Assembly (NCBI RefSeq): GCF_001761325.1
Contig: NZ_CP017478.1
Location: forward strand, 936,001 to 1,000,000
DNA: 64,000 nt
DNA from: Urechidicola croceus
GTDB taxonomy: Bacteria > Bacteroidota > Bacteroidia > Flavobacteriales > Flavobacteriaceae
Reading direction: 5' to 3'
The position numbers and the translations under genes were made by a program. Below are positions 1-8,909 of the stretch, one piece after another. Under the pieces are notes generated by a model. That model saw only the letters and a program-made list of their open reading frames with translations. It made no database searches and was not told the DNA's origin. Numbering within the stretch: the stretch's first letter is position 1; each line of letters opens with the position of its first letter.

Positions 1-748
1 GAAAGCCACTTTTGATACATACACAATAAATATAGATATATCTTCTTTTAACAATGATGATTTAGAAAGTGAAAAATACAAAAACCATCATCAAATGCTC
101 AGTTTGAATCAATTAAGAAATCAATCTGACACTACTAAAATCAATTACGATAAATATATTAAAAATAGATCAGATCAGTTGTATTTCGCTTTAGGTGGTG
201 ATAGACTACTTAAAAATGTTGATACATTAAAAACAAAGAATTTAGATATAGATATTTTAAAGAATTTTGATTTATCAAAAAAAGTAAATATTGTTACTGC
301 TGCAATTCAAAATGTAAATCGTGAAATAATAAATATGACTAATTCTACTGAGAGTTTTAAAATCAAGAGAAAAACATTAAATCTATTTGATCATGAATTC
401 CATAATCGTCTAGCATTTTCATTTGCTTGTTTAGTCTTATTCTTTATTGGAGCACCTTTAGGATCAATAATTAGAAAAGGTGGATTTGGTTTGCCAATGG
501 TTATGGCAATCATTATTTTTGTTATCTATTTCTTTATATCCTCTTTTGGAAGAAATTTAGCCGAAGAGAGTGCTATTTCAGCATCATTAGGTGGTTGGCT
601 TTCAACGATTGTATTATTACCATTTGGAGTAATTTTAACAATGAGAGCCGCTAAAGATAAAGGAATGTTTAATATTGATACATTTTTTAATTCTTTTAAT
701 AAGTTCTTTAGAAGAATTAAACTTAAAAAAGATAAAGCGAAACGATAA
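1..748 (+). CDS. LptF/LptG family permease, C-terminal part (5' end outside window)
   Basis: The reading frame is open from base 2 and already coding there, so the gene starts before the window. The visible 248 residues hold an extracytoplasmic stretch, then three hydrophobic segments (around LAFSFACLVLFFIGAPLGS, MVMAIIIFVIYFFISSF and WLSTIVLLPFGVILTM) and a Lys-rich cytoplasmic tail. This is the C-terminal layout of YjgP/YjgQ permeases, which with LptB extract lipopolysaccharide from the inner membrane and pass it to the LptC/A/D bridge. Which of LptF or LptG it is cannot be decided from the tail. Its stop codon overlaps the ribB start by one base (TAATG), so the two are probably cotranscribed and translationally coupled. 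Confidence 0.82.
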   Translation, partial: KATFDTYTINIDISSFNNDDLESEKYKNHHQMLSLNQLRNQSDTTKINYDKYIKNRSDQLYFALGGDRLLKNVDTLKTKNLDIDILKNFDLSKKVNIVTAAIQNVNREIINMTNSTESFKIKRKTLNLFDHEFHNRLAFSFACLVLFFIGAPLGSIIRKGGFGLPMVMAIIIFVIYFFISSFGRNLAEESAISASLGGWLSTIVLLPFGVILTMRAAKDKGMFNIDTFFNSFNKFFRRIKLKKDKAKR

Positions 749-1872
749 TGGAAAGTATTGCAAAAAACATTCAATTAAATACAATTGAAGAAGCGATCGA
801 AGATATAAGAAATGGCAAAGTTGTTATTGTTGTTGATGATGAAAATCGTGAAAATGAAGGAGATTTTATTGCTGCTGCAGAAACTGTAACTCCAGAAATG
901 ATTAATTTCATGGCTACTTACGGTCGCGGATTAATATGTGCTCCACTTACCGAAGATAGATGCAAAGAATTAGATCTTGAAATGATGGTTCAAAATAATA
1001 CAGTAATGCACAATACACAATTTACTGTTTCAGTAGATTTAATTGGGCATGGTTGTACTACTGGAATTTCAGTACATGATAGAGCTAAAACAATAAAATC
1101 ATTAGTTAAAAAAGAAACTAGAGGTTTTGACCTTGGTCGGCCTGGACATATTTTTCCATTAAGAGCAAAAAACGGTGGAGTTCTTCGTAGAACTGGCCAT
1201 ACCGAAGCAGCAGTTGATCTTGCAAGATTGGCTGGATTTCAACCTGCTGGAATTTTAGTTGAAATTCTTAATGAAAATGGAACCATGGCTAGATTGCCTC
1301 AATTGGTGAAAGTTGCAAAACAATTTGATTTAAAACTAATTTCAATAGAAGATTTAGTTGCATATAGAATGGAACATGATTCTTTAATTGATAAAATTGA
1401 AGATTTTAATATCAATACACAATTTGGTGAATTTAGATTAAGAGCGTATAAACAAACAACTAATAACCAAATACATATCGCGCTTACTAAAGGTTCTTGG
1501 AAACCTACAGATGAAGTATTAGTCAAAGTAAATTCAACTTTAATAAATAATGCATTAGGTTTATTGACTGAAAAACCAGATGATAAATTTCAACGAATTT
1601 TTGATTTAATAAATCATGAAAAAGCTGGTGCAGTAGTTTTTATCAATCAAGAAAATCAACCACAAGATTTAGTAAATCATTTGAAAAGTTTAAAAACCAA
1701 TACAACCAAATCATCAAGTGATATGGATAAAAAAGATTTTGGTATTGGTGCTCAAATTCTACATGATTTAGGGATTGTAAAATTACGTGTAATTACAAAC
1801 GCTAAAAACATTACTAAACGTGTAGGAATGACAGGATATGGTTTAGAAATTACGGATTATATCAATTACTAA
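748..1872 (+). CDS. ribB: 3,4-dihydroxy-2-butanone 4-phosphate synthase with degenerate GTP cyclohydrolase II-like domain
   Basis: Residues about 10-210 are a complete DHBP synthase, which converts ribulose 5-phosphate to the four-carbon precursor of riboflavin. The acidic metal site [11 protein letters not shown], the loop [15 protein letters not shown] and RPGHIFPL...[17 protein letters not shown] are all present. Residues about 215-374 align with GTP cyclohydrolase II at the end ([28 protein letters not shown]). However, the zinc-binding CLTGD...RCDCG region is replaced by a sequence without cysteine, and the catalytic QEGRGIGL-type loop is absent. I infer that only the RibB activity remains and that GTP cyclohydrolase II is encoded elsewhere. 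The length matches flavobacterial RibBA-like proteins. ribH lies separately at 23.4 kb. Confidence 0.9.
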   Translation: MESIAKNIQLNTIEEAIEDIRNGKVVIVVDDENRENEGDFIAAAETVTPEMINFMATYGRGLICAPLTEDRCKELDLEMMVQNNTVMHNTQFTVSVDLIGHGCTTGISVHDRAKTIKSLVKKETRGFDLGRPGHIFPLRAKNGGVLRRTGHTEAAVDLARLAGFQPAGILVEILNENGTMARLPQLVKVAKQFDLKLISIEDLVAYRMEHDSLIDKIEDFNINTQFGEFRLRAYKQTTNNQIHIALTKGSWKPTDEVLVKVNSTLINNALGLLTEKPDDKFQRIFDLINHEKAGAVVFINQENQPQDLVNHLKSLKTNTTKSSSDMDKKDFGIGAQILHDLGIVKLRVITNAKNITKRVGMTGYGLEITDYINY

Positions 1873-1883
1873 TCTAAATTAAT

Positions 1884-2585
1884 ATGTTAAGAAAAGTTAT
1901 AACTTTTGCAATACTATTATTTATTGTTAGTTCTTGTGTTAAAGACCAAAAGAAAATAACTTCACCTCAAAACTATGTGCTTTCAGTTTCAATTAAAAAT
2001 GCAAACGGAAGTAAATCATACTTACATAAATTATCTACCAAACCTGCACTATTAGTTGATTCTGCTATTACTATTAATAACAAAATTGTATTTAAAGGTA
2101 AAGTTGATTTCCCAGAACGCTATCTACTTACTGTTGAAAATGTGTTTGGAGGAAAAATGTTCATTTTAGATAATGATACGATTAAAATAAATATTCCTAA
2201 TGATAATCTTGTATCAGCAACTATTAATGGTTCAGCTTTAAATGACGAATTAGTAAAAGTTCAAGAAAATTCAGAGAAAATATACAATCAAATAGATTTA
2301 CTTTTTCCAGATTTACAAAGGGCTAGATTAGAAAATAATGCCGTAAAGTTGGCTTTAATCTCTAAAAAAATGAGTGCAATTGAAAAACAAAATATTGAAT
2401 TTTATTTTAATTACGCCAAACAAAATTCTGATTCTTTTATTTCAGCAATGATATTAAATGATTTATCCAAAAGAGACTCTATCAATTTTGAAAAAGTAAA
2501 AGAAACATATAATTCACTTTCAGAAAGAGTAAAACAAAGTACTGATTCTAAACAAATTGAATTATTTCTAAATTCAGTTCATTAA
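1884..2585 (+). CDS. DUF4369-type lipoprotein without thioredoxin domain
   Basis: A lipoprotein signal (FAILLFIVSSC) is followed by a beta-rich domain of about 100 residues. Its pattern (FKGKVDFPERYLLTVEN, then FILDNDTIKINIP and INGSALNDELVKVQ) resembles the DUF4369 module that normally sits in front of a TlpA/ResA thioredoxin domain in Bacteroidota lipoproteins. After it comes a helical region and then the stop. There is no WCxxC thioredoxin part, so this is either a stand-alone version or a shortened relative. It starts 11 bases after ribB, likely in the same transcript, and its end overlaps the convergent pepE by 12 bases. Function unknown. Confidence 0.72.
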   Translation: MLRKVITFAILLFIVSSCVKDQKKITSPQNYVLSVSIKNANGSKSYLHKLSTKPALLVDSAITINNKIVFKGKVDFPERYLLTVENVFGGKMFILDNDTIKINIPNDNLVSATINGSALNDELVKVQENSEKIYNQIDLLFPDLQRARLENNAVKLALISKKMSAIEKQNIEFYFNYAKQNSDSFISAMILNDLSKRDSINFEKVKETYNSLSERVKQSTDSKQIELFLNSVH

Positions 2586-3284
2586 AAAACTTAAATTAGA
2601 ATTTGTTGGTAGTTCTTGAGGTGTTTTATTAGATAAAAACAACCTTGCGGGTAATTCTCCCCTTAAATAAACTTGATTTCCATCAACTCTCAACCAACTT
2701 CCTTCACGTAACCCCAAAACAGCAGTATCATTAAATTTATGAAATTCTTTAATTCGTGTTTCACGTGTTTCTCCCATATGTTTAGAATTAGGATCTGGAT
2801 CTAAATAATGAGGATTTATGTTAAAATCAATTAAATTTAAAGTATCAAAACTTGGTGGATAAACTATTGGCATATCATTAGTAGTTTTCATTGTCACACC
2901 AGTAATATTACTTCCTGCGCTTGTTCCAAAATATGGAATCCCATTTTCAACAACAGTTTTTATTACATCAATTAATTTATTTTTATAAAGTTGACTTACA
3001 AGTTCAAAAGTGTTTCCTCCTCCGGTAAAAATACCTTTAGCTTTTTTTACTGCTTCTATAGGATTTTCAAACTCATGAATCCCTTTAACATCAATATTAA
3101 TAACTGAAAAACCCTTTCTTGCTGTGTTTGTATATTCATCATAAGTTATACCTCCTGGTCGTGCATATGGAATGAATAAGATTTCTGATACTCCATCAAA
3201 AAACAATTTCAATTCAGGCAAAATATACTCTAAATATCCTTTACCATGAACTGTCGATGTACTTGCAATTAATAGTTTTTTCAT
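2574..3284 (-). CDS. pepE: dipeptidase E (alpha-aspartyl dipeptidase, peptidase family S51)
   Basis: The protein has the class-I glutamine-amidotransferase-like fold of peptidase E, which hydrolyses Asp-X dipeptides in the cytoplasm. FTGGGNTFEL and the nucleophile elbow GTSAGSN (catalytic Ser) are clear, followed by NPHYLDPD and GLREGSWL, all typical of the family. Length (236 residues) is normal. I start at the ATG at 3284 (MKKLLIAST) rather than the longer in-frame ATG at 3314. The longer form would place good promoter boxes inside the gene, and its extra ten residues are not like the family. The gene converges with the DUF4369 lipoprotein and is divergent from the gene at 3386. Confidence 0.9.
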   Translation of the reverse strand: MKKLLIASTSTVHGKGYLEYILPELKLFFDGVSEILFIPYARPGGITYDEYTNTARKGFSVINIDVKGIHEFENPIEAVKKAKGIFTGGGNTFELVSQLYKNKLIDVIKTVVENGIPYFGTSAGSNITGVTMKTTNDMPIVYPPSFDTLNLIDFNINPHYLDPDPNSKHMGETRETRIKEFHKFNDTAVLGLREGSWLRVDGNQVYLRGELPARLFLSNKTPQELPTNSNLSFLMN

Positions 3285-3301
3285 TAAAAAATAAGTTTTT
3301 T

Positions 3302-3340
3302 CAAAAGTAGCCAAATTTACGCTTTAACAAAAATTTACAA
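3302..3340 (-). promoter_or_regulatory. pepE promoter (two overlapping candidates)
   Basis: On the minus strand there are two -7 boxes of the TAnnTTTG type: TAAATTTG (3319-3312) and TACTTTTG (3309-3302). Each has a TTG 18 bases upstream (3340-3338 and 3330-3328). Either would start transcription 10-25 bases before the ATG at 3284, which supports that start codon. Confidence 0.55.
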
Positions 3341-3385
3341 TTGAATTAGTATAATTTTAATAAATCATATTCTTTCTTTGTAATA

Positions 3386-4174
3386 ATGAAGAAACAACTA
3401 CCCTTAATTTTCATATTGATATCCTCCGTTTCTTTATGGGGACAATTTAATAATGATATTATTGAAGGTAAAATACTTTATTTGAACAATCCTGTTTCTG
3501 ACGTTCATATTTTAAATACCAATACGAATAAAGGTACATCGACTGATGGTAATGGAAGTTTTGAAATAGCTGTAAATATTAACGATACTTTAATATTTAC
3601 ACATATTGAATATCAATCTCAAGAAGTTATTATTACTGAAGAACACATAAAAAATGGTATGATAACGGTCAGCTTAGAAATAATGACTAATTATTTGAAT
3701 ACTGTTAATCTGAAAAATCACAACTTATCTGGTAGTTTAACATTAGATTCTAAAAAATCGGAAAAAGACTCACTCGCACTTACTGTTAATTTATTAGAAA
3801 AAAGTTTTATAAATTTGGCTAAAATGCCAAGTTTTAATGATTATGTGCCTAATATGGAAGCACCTATTCTAAATAATGTTGATCCAACTGGCGGTGGTGG
3901 AGTTGGTGGCGCAGTTGGAATACCTATGGGAAATAAGGAAAACTTACTAAGAATAGAATTAAGAGTTAAAAAAACTATTCCAGACAGAATAATTAATGAA
4001 TTTGGTAGAAATTATTTCATTTCTGAATTAAAAATTCCAGAGGATAAAATATACCACTTTATAAGTTATTGTGAAACTAAAAATATTTTCAATCTATTTG
4101 AAAATAAAAGAATGATTGAGTTATCTGAAATTTTATACCAAGAAAGTATCGCTTATTTAAAAATTAAGGAATAA
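3386..4174 (+). CDS. exported protein with carboxypeptidase-regulatory-like domain
   Basis: A signal peptide (LIFILISSVSLWGQ) precedes a carboxypeptidase-D regulatory-like beta-sandwich at about residues 25-110 (EGKILYLNNPVSDVHI, GTSTDGNGSFEI, IFTHIEYQSQEV). This is the fold that also caps TonB receptors. Residues 110-262 form a second region with a Gly-rich strip (PTGGGGVGGAVG) and a helical C-terminus that I do not recognise. Many Bacteroidota carry such stand-alone periplasmic or surface proteins of unknown role. It is a single gene, divergent from pepE and convergent with the TonB receptor, with a shared hairpin terminator between them. Confidence 0.7.
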   Translation: MKKQLPLIFILISSVSLWGQFNNDIIEGKILYLNNPVSDVHILNTNTNKGTSTDGNGSFEIAVNINDTLIFTHIEYQSQEVIITEEHIKNGMITVSLEIMTNYLNTVNLKNHNLSGSLTLDSKKSEKDSLALTVNLLEKSFINLAKMPSFNDYVPNMEAPILNNVDPTGGGGVGGAVGIPMGNKENLLRIELRVKKTIPDRIINEFGRNYFISELKIPEDKIYHFISYCETKNIFNLFENKRMIELSEILYQESIAYLKIKE

Positions 4175-4179
4175 AAAAA

Positions 4180-4198
4180 CCGCTCAAAAATTGAGCGG
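4180..4198. terminator. bidirectional hairpin terminator
   Basis: CCGCTCAA (4180-4187) and TTGAGCGG (4191-4198) form a perfect 8-bp stem with a 3-base loop between two converging genes. The A-run at 4173-4179 gives a U-tract on the minus strand, so it fits best as the terminator of the TonB receptor gene. It may also stop the rightward gene. Confidence 0.75.
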
Positions 4199-4220
4199 CT
4201 TCTACTTTTATATCTAATAA

Positions 4221-7100
4221 TTATTTCAAGACAAAACTCAATCGTGCAAAAAGAAATCGACCTCCAATTCCAAATTGCTGTGCTCTACGCGACCAATCAA
4301 AACGTCCATCACTTCTATTATTACCTCCATCTGCCAAAGATTGAGCTGCTCTATCTGGATAAATATCAAAAAGATTATTAGCACCAACAGTTATTGTCAT
4401 ACTTTCTGAAGTCTTATAACCCAAAGATAAATCAGTTACTAATTTTGTTCCAAAAACTTGCTGTCTATCTATATTAGTTGTAGCCTCTGTTACTTCACCA
4501 AAATAAACATTTCTTAAAAAAATATTTAATTTGTTCTTTGTATAACTATTTGATAAAATCACTTTAGTTCTTGGTACAGCTTCTTCTAAATAAACTCTAC
4601 TATCTTCAGGAAAATAAGTACTAACCAAACCTGCATTTTCTAATACTTCTGAAGAATTTATTTCACCTACTTGTTTTGTTTGTGAAAGGGTAGCAGAAAG
4701 ATCTGATTTTAATCTAGCATTTGTTCCTATTTCGGCTGAATGAGTTACAACAATGTCCAACCCTTTTGACTCGGTATCAATGGCATTTGCAAAGAACGAT
4801 GCAGCTGATGCATTAGCTTGTGCTAATAAATTATCTAGCTCGGTTCCAGTACCAGGTCCTTGAAATTGACCAGTATACACTACTCTATCATCAATACTAA
4901 CAAAATATCCATCTAAAGTTATACTCATATTTGCATCAGGCAATTTAGTTGTAAATCCAACACTTACACTTTTAGATGTTTCTTCTTTTAATTGAGGAAT
5001 ACCTAACAATTGTGCCGCTCTACTATCATTAGAAAATGTTCCAACTTCTTGAGGGTCTCCATTTTGATCAAATATTGTTGATGTTGAATTAAAGTTTAAT
5101 TGATGTAAAGATGGTGCTCTAAAGCCTGTATTTAAAGCCGCTCGAATATTAAAATTTTCGCTTGCTTTAATTAAAGTTGCCAATTTAAAATTAATTGTAG
5201 AACCAAAATCTGAGTAATCTTCAAATCTTGTGGCAAAACTAGCTAAAAAGGTTTCAGATAAATCTGCCTCTAAATCAAAATATCCTGCAACACTATTTCT
5301 ATCTCTTGAAAGTTCATTATTTGGGCTAAAACCAGGAAAAACTTGTGAGCCACCAGGTCTTGCTGCTCCAAAGAAATCTCTTGATGGATCTTGCGTTGAC
5401 AATGCAATTGCCTCTCCTGCTGAAGTATATTGTGAGTAAGACGCCTCTTCACCAGCATAAATTTCATAATTTTCCAATCTATATTCTGCTCCAAATGCAA
5501 TATTTAAACCTGAGAACATATCATCATAAAACTTACTTATATCTAAATTAACAGTGTTTTGCATGAATGCAAATCCACCAGCATCAAAAGTTGTAGGTGA
5601 TGCATTTTGGAGAGAAGCATTAAATGTATTTCCAATAGTATATAAGAAAGAATTTTTACCCCAAGTATTACTAAAATCTACATCCCAATCAGAAATTTTT
5701 CCTTTAATCCCTACTGACACTGATTTATCAGAAACTTTTGAATTAATTTCTGGTAAAAAGCCATTGGAATATGCAGGTGTATAAGTTCTACTTTGATTTG
5801 GTAATCGATAAAACCCTGCAGAGTTACCATTTCTAGAACTCATTCCTGCAAAAGAATATAATTGTGTTCCTTGATTATCTAATGGTAATGAAAAATTTGC
5901 AAAGAACCTTCCTCCTCTTAATGCAGACTGACCAACTCTCATATTAAAATCAGTTCTTTCTAAACCTCTTGCTGACAACTCAGAATCTGTATTGTCAGCA
6001 GATAAAATATCTTGTAATTCGGGTTTCGTTGTTGCACCATTTAAATTTATTCCTGCAGCATCGGCATACTGTATAACATCAGCAACATCATCATCTAATA
6101 AATTTGCAACATTATAACCATCATTTAAGGCAAATCGTTCTACAGTATTATAAAGATTAAATACACTTCCTTCCCACTCTTTCATTCTACTATAGTCATC
6201 TCTATAATCAAAATCACCTGTAAAATTAATATAACCTCCTTTATCACCTAGTGGCAAACCATAGTTAGCACTTACATTAACAGTTTCACCATCAACATCA
6301 CCTGTTTGATCATTTGCGTTTTTACTAAAATTAGCACCTGTAGTAACTTTAAAAGTAAGTTCGTTTACATTGGTATTCAATACAATATTTATAACACCTG
6401 CAATGGCATCAGAACCATACTGAGCTGCTGCACCATCACGTAAAACTTCAAGTCTTTTAATTGCTGCTGAAGGAATTGCATTTAAATCGGTTCCAACACT
6501 TCCTCGACCAAAAGTTCCGTTAACATTAACTAATGATGAATTGTGTCGTCTCTTACCATTAATTAAAACCAAAACTTGATCTGGACCTAAACCTCTTAAA
6601 GAAGCCGGATCAATATGATCAGTACCATCTGAAATAGTTTGAGTATTAGAAGTAAAAGAAGGCGCTACGAAATTTAAAATCTGATTTAGATTTACTTGTG
6701 GACCTTGAGAAGTTAACTCCTGAACATCAATAACGTCAACAGGAACTGGAGAATCTACTGCTGTTCTATTTGGATTTCTAGTACCAATTATAACAACTTC
6801 TTCTAATGATAGCCCAGAAGACATAGCAACATCAATTGTAGTTGAGCCATCCATTGTGATTTCCTTATTAGAAAATCCGACAAATGAAAACACCAAAATG
6901 TCACCTTGTGAAACACTTAAAGAGTAGTATCCATCAAAATCTGTAGAAGTTCCGCTAGTTGTTCCTTTTATAACAACTGATACTCCTGGTAATGGGGTAT
7001 TTTCTTCATCAGTAACATTTCCTTCAACCTTATAACTCTGGGCTAAAATGGAAATTGATACAAATAAAAATACGAGTAAAAAGTAATTTTTTAATTTCAT
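4221..7100 (-). CDS. TonB-dependent outer-membrane receptor with N-terminal carboxypeptidase-regulatory-like domain
   Basis: The protein has 959 residues. A signal peptide ending ISILAQ is followed by a carboxypepD_reg-like domain (about 22-105: VEGNVTDEENTPLPGVSVVI, GTSTDFDGYYSLSV) and the plug (about 115-245: LRGLGPDQVLVLINGKRR, EVLRDGAAAQYGSDAIAGVI). A 22-strand-type barrel runs to the C-terminus (GFRAPSLHQLNF, LGYKTSESMTITVGANNLF). It imports a large ligand across the outer membrane using TonB-ExbBD energy. No SusD gene is adjacent, so it is not a typical polysaccharide-utilisation pair. The plug most resembles iron-complex/COG1629 receptors, but the substrate cannot be read from the sequence. 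An 11-bp inverted repeat overlaps its promoter. Confidence 0.9.
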   Translation of the reverse strand: MKLKNYFLLVFLFVSISILAQSYKVEGNVTDEENTPLPGVSVVIKGTTSGTSTDFDGYYSLSVSQGDILVFSFVGFSNKEITMDGSTTIDVAMSSGLSLEEVVIIGTRNPNRTAVDSPVPVDVIDVQELTSQGPQVNLNQILNFVAPSFTSNTQTISDGTDHIDPASLRGLGPDQVLVLINGKRRHNSSLVNVNGTFGRGSVGTDLNAIPSAAIKRLEVLRDGAAAQYGSDAIAGVINIVLNTNVNELTFKVTTGANFSKNANDQTGDVDGETVNVSANYGLPLGDKGGYINFTGDFDYRDDYSRMKEWEGSVFNLYNTVERFALNDGYNVANLLDDDVADVIQYADAAGINLNGATTKPELQDILSADNTDSELSARGLERTDFNMRVGQSALRGGRFFANFSLPLDNQGTQLYSFAGMSSRNGNSAGFYRLPNQSRTYTPAYSNGFLPEINSKVSDKSVSVGIKGKISDWDVDFSNTWGKNSFLYTIGNTFNASLQNASPTTFDAGGFAFMQNTVNLDISKFYDDMFSGLNIAFGAEYRLENYEIYAGEEASYSQYTSAGEAIALSTQDPSRDFFGAARPGGSQVFPGFSPNNELSRDRNSVAGYFDLEADLSETFLASFATRFEDYSDFGSTINFKLATLIKASENFNIRAALNTGFRAPSLHQLNFNSTSTIFDQNGDPQEVGTFSNDSRAAQLLGIPQLKEETSKSVSVGFTTKLPDANMSITLDGYFVSIDDRVVYTGQFQGPGTGTELDNLLAQANASAASFFANAIDTESKGLDIVVTHSAEIGTNARLKSDLSATLSQTKQVGEINSSEVLENAGLVSTYFPEDSRVYLEEAVPRTKVILSNSYTKNKLNIFLRNVYFGEVTEATTNIDRQQVFGTKLVTDLSLGYKTSESMTITVGANNLFDIYPDRAAQSLADGGNNRSDGRFDWSRRAQQFGIGGRFLFARLSFVLK

Positions 7101-7101
7101 A

Positions 7102-7139
7102 ATATTTGGTATTTTTATGTTTAGTATATACCAAATATA
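7102..7139 (-). promoter_or_regulatory. TonB receptor promoter overlapped by an 11-bp inverted repeat (putative operator)
   Basis: The minus strand has TATATTTG at 7139-7132, a consensus -7 box about 30 bases before the ATG. ATATTTGGTAT (7102-7112) and ATACCAAATAT (7128-7138) are perfect inverted copies separated by 15 bases. One copy covers the -7 box and the other abuts the start codon. This arrangement suggests a repressor site, for example for metal control, but the regulator is unknown. Confidence 0.5.
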
Positions 7140-7212
7140 TACAATTAAAATGTAACATTCTATTTTTCAATAGTTTACAATAAAATTATTGTAATGAAAG
7201 TTAATAAATAAA

Positions 7213-8157
7213 TTAAGCTGTTTTTACCTTTCTAAACATAAAAAATAAACCAATTAAGATCATTGGAATACTTAACAATTGTCCTGTATTTAAAGTCCAA
7301 TCAGTACGTTCATCTATTTGAGCTACTTTGAAAAACTCTATTATAAATCTTACAGACCAAAGTAAAACCATAAACAGTCCAAATAAGTACCCTGATTTAT
7401 CTTTTTTATCAGTTTTCCAATAAACAAACCAAAGTATTGAGAATACAACTATATAACTTAAAGATTCAAATAACTGAGTAGGATATCTTACTGGTACAGC
7501 TTCTAAAACATTTTGATAATTAGAACTTTTTCCAATTAAAGAATAGGCTTTTTCAAAATTATCAGTCTTAGTGATTCGCATAGCTTCTCCTTTACCAATA
7601 TCATTTCTAATAAATCTAAAACCAAAATTTGAATTGGTAACCTTACCAACTATTTCAGAATTCATTAAGTTTCCTAAACGAACAAATACAGCCCCTGAAG
7701 CAACAGGTATTACTATTCTATCTAATATCCATAGTAAACTTTTATATTTATATTTTCTACGATATAGATACATTGCTACTATAATTCCTATAGCTGCTCC
7801 ATGACTCGCTAAACCTGCAAAACCAACAAACTTATAACCGTTTATTATTCCGAAAATAGAACCATTCGGATCTTTGGCAATAGGCAATAAAATTTCTATC
7901 AAATTGTCCTTATAACTGTCCCAACTATAGAAAAAAACTTCTCCCAATCGAGCTCCAAGTAATGTTGCAATTACTACATATATAAATAGTGAATCAACAT
8001 ATTGAACAGGAACATTCTCATTCTTATATATTTTCTTCATTATTTGAATTCCCAATAAAAAGGCAATTACAAACATTAAACCATAATAACGGATTGATAA
8101 TGGTCCTAGTTTAAATATTTCAGGTGATGGATTCCAGTCAATTGCAAGTTGTAACAT
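7213..8157 (-). CDS. lgt: prolipoprotein diacylglyceryl transferase
   Basis: Lgt transfers diacylglycerol from phosphatidylglycerol to the lipobox cysteine of prolipoproteins in the inner membrane. The protein shows seven or so hydrophobic segments and the family landmarks: SIRYYGLMFVIAF near the N-terminus, GARLGEVFFY, GLASHGAAIG, and RLGNLMNSEIVG (the Lgt signature with its key Arg, Asn and Glu), then YPTQLFESL and RFIIEFFK. At 314 residues it is slightly longer than E. coli Lgt because of an insert around residues 175-215. It is the last gene of a leftward run cysS-DUF3291-yidD-lgt and serves the many lipoproteins seen in this window. Confidence 0.96.
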   Translation of the reverse strand: MLQLAIDWNPSPEIFKLGPLSIRYYGLMFVIAFLLGIQIMKKIYKNENVPVQYVDSLFIYVVIATLLGARLGEVFFYSWDSYKDNLIEILLPIAKDPNGSIFGIINGYKFVGFAGLASHGAAIGIIVAMYLYRRKYKYKSLLWILDRIVIPVASGAVFVRLGNLMNSEIVGKVTNSNFGFRFIRNDIGKGEAMRITKTDNFEKAYSLIGKSSNYQNVLEAVPVRYPTQLFESLSYIVVFSILWFVYWKTDKKDKSGYLFGLFMVLLWSVRFIIEFFKVAQIDERTDWTLNTGQLLSIPMILIGLFFMFRKVKTA

Positions 8158-8189
8158 ATTCTAATTTTAGTTTGTGTAAATATATATTT

Positions 8190-8444
8190 TTATTTTGAAG
8201 ATTTTGCCTTCTTTTCTGGTACTGGATCATATCCACTTCCTCCCCAAGGATTACAAGAAAAAATTCGTTTAATTGCTAACCAACTTCCATAAAAAACGCC
8301 ATGTTTTTGAAGAGCTTCAATAGTATATTGAGAACAAGTTGGAGAATATCGACATGTCGAAGGTGTATATGGAGATATAGCGGCTTGATAAAACCTAACT
8401 AGCCATATTAATGGAATTGATAGTATACTTTTTATTTTAATCAA
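8190..8444 (-). CDS. yidD: membrane protein insertion efficiency factor YidD
   Basis: At 84 residues this has the usual YidD length. It begins with an amphipathic or hydrophobic helix ([18 protein letters not shown]), followed by the signature [15 protein letters not shown] with paired cysteines and [13 protein letters not shown] near the end. YidD sits at the inner membrane and assists YidC-dependent insertion; in most bacteria it is next to rnpA/yidC, which are not visible here. It lies between a DUF3291 gene and lgt in the same direction with gaps of 9 and 32 bases, so one transcript is likely. The link to lgt is a plausible envelope-biogenesis grouping. Confidence 0.95.
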   Translation of the reverse strand: MIKIKSILSIPLIWLVRFYQAAISPYTPSTCRYSPTCSQYTIEALQKHGVFYGSWLAIKRIFSCNPWGGSGYDPVPEKKAKSSK

Positions 8445-8453
8445 ATTAAGAAA

Positions 8454-8906
8454 TTAGTTTTTTGGAGGATTTTTTATATCTCGAAAAGTGAATGCTACTT
8501 CTGAATTTCCATTTTTTTGTAAATATTCTAATTTTTCCTTTGCTTGTTGAACTGTTGGAAATTTACCTTCTTCAATCCACCAAAGAGCCATATGAGATTT
8601 TGTAGGTTTTTCAAACCACTCTTTTCTTCTCAAAAAGACTTTTGAATGATCGGAATTATAAACATAGTTCTTTAAAACTTCTGCATTTTCCCAAACTGAC
8701 ATATTTACAATTATATTTGGATTTAAAAATGGACTTAACCCTGTAGCATCATTAGAATTATCATCTTTCAATCTCCACACAAAACCTTCACTTTTTTCAG
8801 CTAAAGCATTAATTTCATCCAATTGATTTACAAAATCGGCAATTTGTGGATGATTTATTGGCTTTAGCAATTTAGCAATATTGATTTGTGCTAGTTGATA
8901 TTTCAT
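8454..8906 (-). CDS. DUF3291 domain-containing protein
   Basis: This 150-residue soluble protein starts MKYQLAQINIAKLL and contains VNQLDEINALAEKSEGFVWRL, IIVNMSVWENAEVLKNYVY, and ALWWIEEGKFPTVQQAKEKLEYL. These are the hallmarks of DUF3291, a family with the ferredoxin-like fold of ABM monooxygenases. No enzymatic function is established for the family, and it carries no cysteine or obvious metal site. It sits 3 bases after cysS and 9 bases before yidD on the same strand, so it is expressed with them. No functional link is evident. Confidence 0.85.
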   Translation of the reverse strand: MKYQLAQINIAKLLKPINHPQIADFVNQLDEINALAEKSEGFVWRLKDDNSNDATGLSPFLNPNIIVNMSVWENAEVLKNYVYNSDHSKVFLRRKEWFEKPTKSHMALWWIEEGKFPTVQQAKEKLEYLQKNGNSEVAFTFRDIKNPPKN

Positions 8907-8909
8907 TTT

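Noticed and set aside
4221-7100. SusC of a polysaccharide-utilisation locus
   Set aside because: No SusD-like gene or carbohydrate enzyme is adjacent, and the plug sequence is closer to iron-complex-type receptors.
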